The translations under genes were made by a program, and so were the position numbers. Below, piece after piece: positions 25,678 through 33,593 of a DNA stretch of 64,000 bases. The DNA is taken from contig NC_008554.1 of the NCBI RefSeq assembly GCF_000014965.1, positions 2,654,001-2,718,000 of the forward strand. The letters run 5' to 3'. Under the pieces are notes generated by a model. The model was not told the origin of the DNA. It did no database searches and saw only the letters and a list, made by a program, of their open reading frames with translations. The stretch is from Syntrophobacter fumaroxidans MPOB (GTDB lineage Bacteria; Desulfobacterota; Syntrophobacteria; Syntrophobacterales; Syntrophobacteraceae). How positions within the stretch are numbered: the stretch's first letter is position 1; every line of letters starts with the position of its first letter.

Positions 25678-27387
25678 ATGAGATTGAGACCCAAGCGCGC
25701 CAGGAGCTTAGACGCCCGTGTTAAATCCTGGACTTTGATGGTTTGCCTTCTCACGGCTGCAGTTTCGGCTGTCGCCCGGCCGGCGCGAGCTTGGCCAGTT
25801 CCTACCGAAAAGCAATTTCCGGCCGTTCTCGTGGAATGGGCGGCAGGCAAGAAAACGGTCGAGACACTGCAGGTGTCAGGGGGCCGCAACGAATATCTGA
25901 ACCTGTCCTTTCAGATCCGCGGCGCCAATGCAGCTTCCTTCAGAGGCAACTTCCTGGCAAAGGGGGAAAGTGCCATCGAAGCACAGTTATACCAAGTCCT
26001 CACAGCGCCGTTGTCCGCGCATGGATTGTTTCAGGCGGACGCCCTTGTCCCGCTCTCTCAGGGGCTGAAAAACACCGGGAATGCACTGGAGGTCTGGGTG
26101 ACCCTTAGGATCCCGGCCACTTGCCCGCGAGGGATCCATGCCTGTGAAATCAATTTCAGTGACGACCGCGGAAGCTACGTACAGCCGATTGCACTGAGGG
26201 TCTGGAACTTTGCCTTGCCCGAGGACCTGCCGATCACTATTGAAGGCAACCCGTTTTTCAAACCGGCCTGGTTTGCGCGGCACGGCGCCGACTCTCCAGA
26301 GAAATTCGACATACTGGTCAGGGACTACCTGCGCAGCATGAGATCATACAAGTTCAACGCTCTGGGCTGGATTCTCCCATTCCCGGCCCACCAACTGAGG
26401 CCGCCCAGGAAAGTGGAAGATTTCCCCGCCTACGATCGCATGGTGCACCACGTGCTGGAGGATTTGAATTATCGATTCTTCCGGGTTCCCGTGCTTCCCG
26501 GGGCGGGAGGGCGCGAAGGTCCCGGCAGGGGCTTCGTGGAAGAGGCTAAGACTTTCTACCCCTTGTGGCTGGAATATTTGCAGCGGCATCGGTGGGAAAA
26601 CCGGGCCGTTATCAAGATCATCGACGAGCCCGAACCCGCTGCATACGATGCCGTGCGCAATGCTTACGCACTGGTGAAGTCTCTCGCCCCCGGGATCCGA
26701 ACCGCATCCGCCGGAAGAGAGCCGGACCCCAAGCTTGCCGGGGCTATAGACATCTGGGTGAGCTATGCGAAATACTACAATCCCGCTCAGATTGCCGAGG
26801 CCACCAGGCAGGGTCAGGAGGTGTGGCTGTATATTAACAAGTTGCACGGCATAGACCAGCCATTGGTAAACCTCCGGCTTATCGGCTGGTATCTCTACGA
26901 GTACCGCTTCCCCGGCATACTCTTCTGGGGGTTGGCCAAATGGCCCCAGGACCCCTGGACTGCAAACCCGGGAAGAGAGGACAGTCTGCGGCGGGGGACC
27001 TTTTATTACCCCGACCCCACGACCGGGAAACCCGTGCCGACAACGCGCCTGGAAGCCCTGCGCAGAGGTTTTCAAGACTGCCAATACTTGCTTTTGGTCG
27101 AAGAGGCTATCGGACAGAAACGCTTGGCCCCCAGTGAGTTTGCCGGTATCAGACAGAAAGCCGGAATGCTCACCCGAAACATCGAGGCACTGGATCCACA
27201 GGTGAGCATGGCAGATTTGGAAGCCCTGCGTAACCAGATGGGGGATATGCTGGACCGGCTGGGCGTTCAGCAGGGCGAGGGCAGCAAGGCGACGACCAAC
27301 GTCGTGGTATCAACCCGACTTATCAGCGCAACGTTGCCGGACGGAACCGGCGCTATGCAAGGCAAGACGCGGGAGCTGCATAATTGA
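25678..27387 (+). CDS. DUF4091 glycoside-hydrolase-like exported protein
   Basis: 569 residues. An N-terminal hydrophobic signal (SWTLMVCLLTAAVSAVARPARA) is followed by a beta-sandwich-like region (about 45-185) and a TIM-barrel-like region with KFNALGWILPFP, AVIKIIDEPEP, DIWVSYAKYYNPAQ, and YLYEYRFPGILFWGLAKWPQDPW. This order and the IIDEPEP / W-x-Y motifs match DUF4091 proteins, which look like clan-A glycosidases but lack an assigned activity. The DEP and late Trp-rich strand are where catalytic acids and sugar-binding residues would sit. It may trim or modify the exported polysaccharide. A 12-base gap to the preceding gene indicates co-transcription. Confidence 0.8.
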   Translation: MRLRPKRARSLDARVKSWTLMVCLLTAAVSAVARPARAWPVPTEKQFPAVLVEWAAGKKTVETLQVSGGRNEYLNLSFQIRGANAASFRGNFLAKGESAIEAQLYQVLTAPLSAHGLFQADALVPLSQGLKNTGNALEVWVTLRIPATCPRGIHACEINFSDDRGSYVQPIALRVWNFALPEDLPITIEGNPFFKPAWFARHGADSPEKFDILVRDYLRSMRSYKFNALGWILPFPAHQLRPPRKVEDFPAYDRMVHHVLEDLNYRFFRVPVLPGAGGREGPGRGFVEEAKTFYPLWLEYLQRHRWENRAVIKIIDEPEPAAYDAVRNAYALVKSLAPGIRTASAGREPDPKLAGAIDIWVSYAKYYNPAQIAEATRQGQEVWLYINKLHGIDQPLVNLRLIGWYLYEYRFPGILFWGLAKWPQDPWTANPGREDSLRRGTFYYPDPTTGKPVPTTRLEALRRGFQDCQYLLLVEEAIGQKRLAPSEFAGIRQKAGMLTRNIEALDPQVSMADLEALRNQMGDMLDRLGVQQGEGSKATTNVVVSTRLISATLPDGTGAMQGKTRELHN

Positions 27388-27415
27388 TCGATCATCTTGA
27401 AGGATATGCAGAGTG

Positions 27416-28651
27416 ATGAATCCAAGGCCTCGCATCTGCCACGTCATAACGACACCTACCGATCAGTACAGTTCGGGCCTGCGGACTCGGATGGAGGCGA
27501 AGATCGCGCGAGATCTCGGGTACGATGTGGATGTCGTCACCGGAGTCGGGCCGCGAGACGGCAGGCTAATTTCTGAAGGAGTGGAAGGCGTCACCTACTG
27601 GCGCATCCCTGCCCTGAGCAAGTACATTTACCCTCATAGGGACGCTAAGGCCTTCTTTGATATCTGCTCATTGTTTCGACGGAACAGGTACCAGATCGTT
27701 CAAACGCATCTCGCCAAAGCAGGAGTACTGGGGCGCCTTGCCGCCGGGTTGGCCGGTGTGCCGATAATTGTTCATGATGTCCACGGCCCCAGTTTCTCGT
27801 CTTCGCAAAGCCTGCCGGGACGTGAGCTCTTCATCAACCTGGAACGGTTGGCGGGCCTGGTGACCACTCATTATTTGTTTTACACCAACCACCTCAAAGA
27901 CACTTTCGCCACGAAGGGAATTGGAAACAACGCCAAGCATAGGGTAATCTACCCGGACTTGCGGTTAAAGCAATTCCTCGATGCTCCACCTCTCCCGGTG
28001 GAAGAGCGGTCAAGGCTCAGACGGATCTGGCATCTGGCGCCCGATCACCTGGTTGTCGGCTACGTGGCCCGGATGGTGCCATCCAAAGGCCACCACCTGG
28101 CTATCGAGGCCTTCGCCCGATTGGCGGAGCGCTGGCCCCACGCCAGGCTTGTGCTGGTGGGGGGCGCCATCTGGCCGGAAGAGCAAGCGTATTGCCAGCG
28201 GTTGCAGGCTCAGGTTGATGCCCTCCACCTGGTAGAAAAGGTGATCTTCACGGGACACCAACTGCAAGTCATCCCCTTTTATCAGATGTTTGACCTTTTT
28301 GCTATGCCGTCCCTCTACGAAGGCACTGCCAATGCCATGCTTGAGGCTATGGTCATGGGACTGCCCGTAGTGGCCTTCGATATCCCCGCAGTACATGAAT
28401 TCTGCCCATCTGAGACGATCGTCTGTCCGTTCGCCGACGCGAAGGGACTGGCGCAGGGACTGGATCGGTGCCTGACGCTGTTGTCAACGACTCCGACAGC
28501 CGTCTGTCCATCTCCGGCATTTCGCCAAGCCCTGGTAGCGAAATTCTCATCACGGCGATGGCACCAGGAGTTGTCTGATTTTTACATGAGGTTGGTCGAT
28601 GATCAGGGAGCTGGAATTCGCGACCCGAACTCTAGCAAACGGGGTGACTAA
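27416..28651 (+). CDS. Family 4-type glycosyltransferase
   Basis: 411 residues, GT-B fold. The acceptor half begins RICHVITTPTDQYSSGLRTRMEAKIARDLGY and has QTHLAKAGVLGRLAAGLAG. The donor half has VGYVARMVPSKGHHLAIEAF, LVLVGGAIWPE and the E-x7-E motif of retaining GT4 enzymes in YEGTANAMLEAMVMGLPVVA. It likely adds one sugar of the repeat unit at the inner membrane. AAGGA upstream serves either GTG 27413 or ATG 27416; the difference is one residue. Closely spaced after the DUF4091 gene. Confidence 0.9.
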   Translation: MNPRPRICHVITTPTDQYSSGLRTRMEAKIARDLGYDVDVVTGVGPRDGRLISEGVEGVTYWRIPALSKYIYPHRDAKAFFDICSLFRRNRYQIVQTHLAKAGVLGRLAAGLAGVPIIVHDVHGPSFSSSQSLPGRELFINLERLAGLVTTHYLFYTNHLKDTFATKGIGNNAKHRVIYPDLRLKQFLDAPPLPVEERSRLRRIWHLAPDHLVVGYVARMVPSKGHHLAIEAFARLAERWPHARLVLVGGAIWPEEQAYCQRLQAQVDALHLVEKVIFTGHQLQVIPFYQMFDLFAMPSLYEGTANAMLEAMVMGLPVVAFDIPAVHEFCPSETIVCPFADAKGLAQGLDRCLTLLSTTPTAVCPSPAFRQALVAKFSSRRWHQELSDFYMRLVDDQGAGIRDPNSSKRGD

Positions 28652-28834
28652 CACCGATTGGTCTGAGCAACGGCTTAGGATTGCCAAATATCAAGCCCAG
28701 AATGGTGTGTTTTGGATGAGCCCAGTCACAGGTTCCATCGTCACCAAAGACACTCGCCCTTTGGCCAGTCGGGCCATTTTCTCAAGGGTAAACTTGTATT
28801 ATATCGCCACCCGCAACTGAGATTTTCTCGCACT

Positions 28835-30193
28835 ATGCACAAGCTGATCCTGCAGGCACACCGTAAATACAGCCTCATCCTTATCGTGGGCGATCTTCTC
28901 CTCACCATGGGGAGCCTGTCTATCGTCCTGTTGCTGGAACCCGGCAGGCAGGAACCGCCAGCCTGGAGCCTGGCCAAGATCCTTGCCATCTATTTCACCG
29001 TTCCCGCCGTCACGGTCGTCGTGTTCTATGTGCTGGACCTGTACGATCCGACCAGTCCCAAGGGTTCGGAAATCACATTTTTCACCATTTGCATCGGGCT
29101 TGGAGCCGTAACCATCGTTTACAGCGCACTCGCCTACTTTCTTATTTCCTTGCGGCCAGGCAAGATCAACCTGCTGCTGTTCATATCCATAACCGCCGCA
29201 TTCACCTTCATGTGGAGACGTACCTTCAAGAAACTCGTGCCCATCAAGCCACAGCGCCTGCTGTTCATTGGGAACGACCCGATTTTCGAAGAGATCTCGC
29301 TGCTCATCAACGAGCAGTACGCGCAGCATTACGACCTGGTGGAACAGTGGGACCGGCACAATCATCAGGCCTCGCGGCCGAACCTCTACGACTACCTGGA
29401 AAAGAATCACGTGGAGCTAGTTGTCTACTCGCTCCGTAGCGGGCTGGTCAAAGAGATCGCCGACGACCTGATCACCGCCAATTTCAGAAAGAAGAGCATC
29501 ATCGACGCCTATAATTTCTACCAGGAGCTGACCTACAAGTGTCCTCTCCATTTCCTGGACGATTTTTCGCTGCTGCTCAATGCGAACAAGGAAATCTTCA
29601 TGCCTGCCGTGGTCGGCAACTTGAAACGCGCATTGGATCTCACGGGCGTCCTTCTCTTGGCGCCCTTCGTCTTGCCTGCCTTCCTGATTGTCGCCCTGGC
29701 CGTCAAGTTGGACAGCACGGGGCCGGTCCTCTTCATCCAGGAGCGCCTGGGAAAGAATGAAGTCCCCTTCCGGCTCTATAAACTGCGCACCATGATCCAC
29801 AATGCCGAGGGCCTCACCGGACCGAAGTGGTCCACCGAAGACGACCCGCGGATCACGCGTATTGGAAAAATTCTGCGCAAGCTTCGCCTCGACGAGCTCC
29901 CCCAACTGTACAACGTGCTCAGGGGAGACATGACCGTGGTGGGCCCACGCCCCATCCGCCGGCACTTCGCCGACATCCTTGCCGGGGAAATCCCATATTA
30001 CCGGTTGCGTTTCCTGATCAAGCCCGGCCTCACCGGCTGGGCCCAGGTGAACCATGACTATGCCGGCTCCAACGCCGGCCAGGCGGACAAGCAGCAATAC
30101 GACCTGTTCTACCTGATCCACCAGTCCTTCCTGTTGGATCTCTTCATCCTGTTCAAGACCGTGAAAGTCATGGTCTGGGGCAAAGGAACCTGA
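28835..30193 (+). CDS. Initiating phosphoglycosyltransferase (undecaprenyl-phosphate sugar phosphotransferase, WbaP/WcaJ type)
   Basis: 452 residues. Four N-terminal membrane helices, a CoA-binding-like linker domain and the catalytic bacterial-sugar-transferase domain from about residue 265: LKRALDLTGVLLLAPFVLPAF (re-entrant helix), FIQERLGKNEVPFRLYKLRTM, DELPQLYNVLRGDMTVVGPRP and FLIKPGLTGWAQVN. The Asp-Glu of DELPQL is the catalytic pair in polyprenyl-phosphate phosphoglycosyltransferases. It starts repeat-unit assembly by moving a sugar-1-phosphate to undecaprenyl phosphate. ATG 28835 fits the usual N-terminus; a longer in-frame start at 28712 adds a non-hydrophobic Arg/His-rich stretch and is less likely. 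Confidence 0.93.
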   Translation: MHKLILQAHRKYSLILIVGDLLLTMGSLSIVLLLEPGRQEPPAWSLAKILAIYFTVPAVTVVVFYVLDLYDPTSPKGSEITFFTICIGLGAVTIVYSALAYFLISLRPGKINLLLFISITAAFTFMWRRTFKKLVPIKPQRLLFIGNDPIFEEISLLINEQYAQHYDLVEQWDRHNHQASRPNLYDYLEKNHVELVVYSLRSGLVKEIADDLITANFRKKSIIDAYNFYQELTYKCPLHFLDDFSLLLNANKEIFMPAVVGNLKRALDLTGVLLLAPFVLPAFLIVALAVKLDSTGPVLFIQERLGKNEVPFRLYKLRTMIHNAEGLTGPKWSTEDDPRITRIGKILRKLRLDELPQLYNVLRGDMTVVGPRPIRRHFADILAGEIPYYRLRFLIKPGLTGWAQVNHDYAGSNAGQADKQQYDLFYLIHQSFLLDLFILFKTVKVMVWGKGT

Positions 30194-30208
30194 AACCGGG
30201 GAGGCCCT

Positions 30209-31147
30209 GTGAGCTTAGCAATAGTCTATCTTATTACCGGAGGGGCCGGCTTCATCGGCACCAACCTGATCCGCCGCCTTTCGATACCATCCGTCCGGAT
30301 ACGGGTGCTCGACAACCTGAGCGCCGGGCGCCGTGAAGACCTCGACGGCTTCGATGTGGAGTTCGTGCAGGGCGACATCCAGGATGCGGGAGCAGTGCAT
30401 CGCGCCGTCGCGGGCGCGCGAAAGGTCATCCACCTGGCCGCCAACACGAACGTCGTCCAATCCGTCGCCAACCCGGAACTCAACCTTGACGTCAACGTCC
30501 GGGGAACGTTCAACCTGCTCCGGGCCAGCGTCGAACACGGCGTGGAGCGATTCGTCTTCGCCTCCACCGGCGGCGCCATCGTCGGGGACGTCACCCCTCC
30601 GGTTCACGAGGACATGCCACCCAACCCCATCTCTCCCTACGGGGCAAGCAAACTGGCCGGGGAAGGGTACTGCTCCGCCTTCTGGGGGGCTTACGGCCTG
30701 CCCACTGTCAGCCTCAGGTTTTCCAACATCTACGGCCCGTTTTCCTATCACAAGGGGAGCGTCATCGCCAAATTCTTCCGCGAAGTGCAGGCCGGAAAGC
30801 CGCTCACCATCTATGGCGACGGAGAGCAGACGCGGGATTTTCTGTTTGTGGGAGACCTCTGCCAGGGCATCGCCAGGGCGCTGGAAGCGCCTCTGCCCTT
30901 CGGTGGATCCATCCAGCTGGGAAGCGGCCGGGAAACCACCGTCAACTCCATGGTGGCTTTGATGCGCGAGGCGGTGGGGGGGGACTGGTTCCCCCCGGTC
31001 ACCTACGCTCCGCCACGCGCGGGCGAGGTGCTGCGCAATTACGTATCCACCGCCCGGGCGGAGAAATACTTGGATTTCTCGCCGGCAACCGATTTGCCGA
31101 GTGGCCTGACAGAGACATGGAAATGGTTCAAAGGGCTGAGATGCTGA
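30209..31147 (+). CDS. NAD-dependent nucleotide-sugar epimerase (UDP-glucose 4-epimerase family)
   Basis: 312 residues, extended SDR. Visible are TGGAGFIGTNLIRRL (NAD binding), LDNLSAGRREDLDGF, HLAANTNVVQSVANPELN, FASTGGAIVG and the catalytic Tyr-x-x-x-Lys in SPYGASKLAGEGY, then LRFSNIYGP and VIAKFFREVQAGKPLTIYGDGEQTRDFLFV. It interconverts sugar-nucleotide stereoisomers, probably UDP-Glc/UDP-Gal or the N-acetyl or uronic forms, to supply the polysaccharide. It starts with GTG 15 bases after the phosphoglycosyltransferase stop, so it is in the same operon. Confidence 0.9.
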   Translation: MSLAIVYLITGGAGFIGTNLIRRLSIPSVRIRVLDNLSAGRREDLDGFDVEFVQGDIQDAGAVHRAVAGARKVIHLAANTNVVQSVANPELNLDVNVRGTFNLLRASVEHGVERFVFASTGGAIVGDVTPPVHEDMPPNPISPYGASKLAGEGYCSAFWGAYGLPTVSLRFSNIYGPFSYHKGSVIAKFFREVQAGKPLTIYGDGEQTRDFLFVGDLCQGIARALEAPLPFGGSIQLGSGRETTVNSMVALMREAVGGDWFPPVTYAPPRAGEVLRNYVSTARAEKYLDFSPATDLPSGLTETWKWFKGLRC

Positions 31148-31339
31148 GCTAATGCAGGGACAATCCCAAGGACAACTGAAGTGTGCGCGGTCCATGAATA
31201 ATCTTCTTGGGGACTGCACACCCGACACCAATCGGCACAAGCTGACCCATGCGATGGTTTGCGTCGCTAATATCTGAAATCCTCGTAGTATAGGTTCACA
31301 ACCTCACAAAACGGAAGTTCCCATTAAGGAGAATAAATA

Positions 31340-32047
31340 ATGAGCAGGAATATCGATTACAAGGAAATGTATGACTTAAGAGCACATGCAATAGGCCTAG
31401 AAGATGGTAAAGATAGATATACATTCAAATTAATACAGAAATATATCTCTTCTAATGATCTAGTTCTTGATTTGGGATGTGGGAGAGGAAGCATCCTTAA
31501 TCCTTTGGTTAGCAAAGGAGTAAATGCAATTGGATTTGATTATTCATCTAGTAATGTTAAATTACTTCAACAAGCTGGACGGAAAGTCATTCTTGGCAAT
31601 GCTACCAAACCACTACCTTTTAACCAAAATTCATTCCATGTTGTTATCTGTTATGAATTTCTAGAGCATTTCAAACTAGATGATATACATAATATACTTG
31701 ATAATATATATAGAATTTTAAAGCCAAATGGCTATTTGTTTTTTACAGTTCCTAAAAAAGAAAAGTTGAAAACTGGAGCAGTTTCTTGTCCACAATGCAA
31801 GCACATATTTCACCATTGGGGGCATATGACCAGTTTCGACGATGATTTGATAAAATATTTATTAGCAAAACACAGATTTACCATAAAAAAAATCATGTCA
31901 ATTTATGGAGCTACACTGTATAAAATAGGTATACCACTTTTTGTAATTAAATTATTATCGAATTTTGAGCTTAAATTTAAACAAGTCAACAAGACACTGG
32001 CAAATTACCTGGTAATTGCCAAGAGAACCGCAGCATCGAATACCTAG
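31340..32047 (+). CDS. AdoMet-dependent methyltransferase, AT-rich and probably acquired
   Basis: 235 residues, class I methyltransferase. Motif I is LVLDLGCGRGSILNPL, motif II region NAIGFDYSSSNVKLLQQ, and post-I VVICYEFLEHFKLDDI with the ILKPNGYLFFTVPKK strand. A CPQCKHIFHHWGHM segment near residue 155 may bind zinc. Base composition is strikingly AT-rich (about one third G+C by eye, with many AAA, ATA and TTA codons) between GC-rich neighbours, so recent transfer is very likely. A strong ribosome binding site, AAGGAG, precedes the ATG. It probably methylates a sugar or lipid intermediate of the polysaccharide. Confidence 0.88.
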   Translation: MSRNIDYKEMYDLRAHAIGLEDGKDRYTFKLIQKYISSNDLVLDLGCGRGSILNPLVSKGVNAIGFDYSSSNVKLLQQAGRKVILGNATKPLPFNQNSFHVVICYEFLEHFKLDDIHNILDNIYRILKPNGYLFFTVPKKEKLKTGAVSCPQCKHIFHHWGHMTSFDDDLIKYLLAKHRFTIKKIMSIYGATLYKIGIPLFVIKLLSNFELKFKQVNKTLANYLVIAKRTAASNT

Positions 32048-32093
32048 CGAGGTGTACATCAGTGTCTTTTTCCCCAATTCAACAGGAGCTACT

Positions 32094-33242
32094 ATGCGTA
32101 TTCTCATTCTGGGAGCCGACGGTTACCTCGGCTGGCCCCTGTGCATGTATTGCTCGCAGCAGGGGCATGAGGTCATCGGAGTCGACAACTACCTGCGGCG
32201 CAACATGTGCCGCGAGCTGGACTGCGAACCCCTGGTCCCCAACCCGAACCTGGCCCGGCGTGTCCAAATCTGGAAGGACGCTTCGGGCAAGGACGTCAAG
32301 GCCATGGTCGGAGACATCACCGACTACCGCCTCCTCAGGGGCCTATTCGAAGACTTCCGACCCGACGGGGTCGTCCACCTCGCCGAACAGCCTTCCGCCC
32401 CCTATTCCATGATCGACCGGGAAAGGGCCGCGACCACCATCCACAACAACCTGGTGAGCACCCTCAACGTCGCCTACGCCGTCCGGGAAACGAACCCCGA
32501 CTGCCAGATCGTCAAGATCGGCACCATGGGCGAATACGGTACGCCGGACATCGATATCGAGGAAGGCTGGATCGAAATCGAACACCGGGGCAGGAAAGAC
32601 AAATTCCTCTTCCCGCGCCAGGCCAGCTCCCTCTACCACACCACGAAAATCCAGGACACGGACCTGCTGTGGTTTTACGTGCGCACGTGGGGGCTGCGGG
32701 TCACCGACCTCATGCAGGGACCGGTCTACGGCATCGCAACGGAGGAAACCGCCTGCGACGAACGACTCCAGCCCAATTTCAATTACGACGAAGTCTTCGG
32801 CACCGTCCTCAACCGCTTCGTCGTCCAGGCCATCGCCGACTACCCCCTCACGGTGTACGGCAACGGCAGCCAGGTCCGGGGCTACCTGAACCTCATCGAC
32901 AGCCTGCAGTGCCTGTACCTCTCGCTGACCAAACCGGCGGACCGAGGGGAGCTGCGGATCTTCAACCAGATCGTGGAAACGTTCTCGGTGAAGGATCTGG
33001 CCGAAAAGGTGAAGGAAGTCGGCGAGGACCTGGGGTACCGGGTGAGCATCGATTCCATCAAAAACCCCAGGATCGAAAAAGAAAATCATTACTACAACCC
33101 GGCGTGCACCGGACTTCTGGAACTCGGCCTCCAGCCGCACTGCCTCACCCGCGAAGCCCTGGCGGACATGTTCCGGCTGGTGGAAAAACACCGCGACAGC
33201 ATCAACCGCGGCGCCATCTATCGAGGAGTCAGGTGGAACTGA
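32094..33242 (+). CDS. sqdB: UDP-sulfoquinovose synthase (SqdB/SQD1 family)
   Basis: 382 residues, extended SDR. It makes UDP-sulfoquinovose from UDP-glucose and sulfite. Recognised SQD1 hallmarks are LGADGYLGWP, DNYLRR, VVHLAEQPSAPYSM, GTMGEYGTPDIDIEEG, FPRQASSLYHTTKIQD, DLMQGPVYG and VYGNGSQVRGYLNL. The catalytic residues of plant SQD1 (Thr145, Tyr182, Lys186) line up with Thr144, Tyr181 and Lys185 here. No sulfoquinovosyl-diacylglycerol synthase (SqdX/SQD2) is visible; the location in a polysaccharide locus suggests a sulfonated sugar in the polymer. Its stop codon abuts a MITE-like element. Confidence 0.88.
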   Translation: MRILILGADGYLGWPLCMYCSQQGHEVIGVDNYLRRNMCRELDCEPLVPNPNLARRVQIWKDASGKDVKAMVGDITDYRLLRGLFEDFRPDGVVHLAEQPSAPYSMIDRERAATTIHNNLVSTLNVAYAVRETNPDCQIVKIGTMGEYGTPDIDIEEGWIEIEHRGRKDKFLFPRQASSLYHTTKIQDTDLLWFYVRTWGLRVTDLMQGPVYGIATEETACDERLQPNFNYDEVFGTVLNRFVVQAIADYPLTVYGNGSQVRGYLNLIDSLQCLYLSLTKPADRGELRIFNQIVETFSVKDLAEKVKEVGEDLGYRVSIDSIKNPRIEKENHYYNPACTGLLELGLQPHCLTREALADMFRLVEKHRDSINRGAIYRGVRWN

Positions 33243-33538
33243 TACGAAGTTGCGTGCAAGATGGATCTTTCAAGCGCAAAAGAGCGGGGGAATGATTCCC
33301 CCGCACCCCCCAAGTTTCGGCCACACGCGCAAGCGCGTGAGGCCGAGTGCTCGGCGCTGTCGGCGACTGGCCGAAGGCCGACGCCGCAGCGCCACACGGA
33401 GCCGCGAAGCGGCGTGGGGGTGGGGGGGATACGTCCCCCACGCTTTGAGAGTATCATTTTGAACGCAATTATCCATGCCCCCTGCGACACCCGCGAAGCA
33501 TGAAAACAGTTTCACCCGTGAATCTATTTTTTAGGTAA
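33243..33538 (+). repeat. MITE-like element, copy 1 (core 33261-33457 plus flank)
   Basis: The core is 197 bases, starting ATGGATCTTTCAAGC and ending GAGAGTATCAT, which is the reverse of ATGATACTCTC, so the two ends are imperfect inverted repeats. Outside each end sits TTGCGTTCAA or a close variant pointing inwards. The interior is a chain of hairpins: GCGGGGGAAT/ATTCCCCCGC, CACGCGC/GCGCGTG, GCCGAG/CTCGGC, GGCGCTG/CAGCGCC, GCCGC/GCGGC, GGGGGA/TCCCCC. A flank segment of about 80 bases with its own hairpin follows on the right (33458-33538). No transposase is present. Confidence 0.85.
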
Positions 33539-33593
33539 ATCCGTATGAAACGGACCGTGCGTTCCGGATGATGATCCGGGCGGCCGGCCCCGT

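Noticed and set aside
28599-28820. 73-residue plus-strand frame overlapping the end of the glycosyltransferase
   Set aside because: No ribosome binding site and no family features; it may be a decayed remnant between two operon genes, but cannot be supported.
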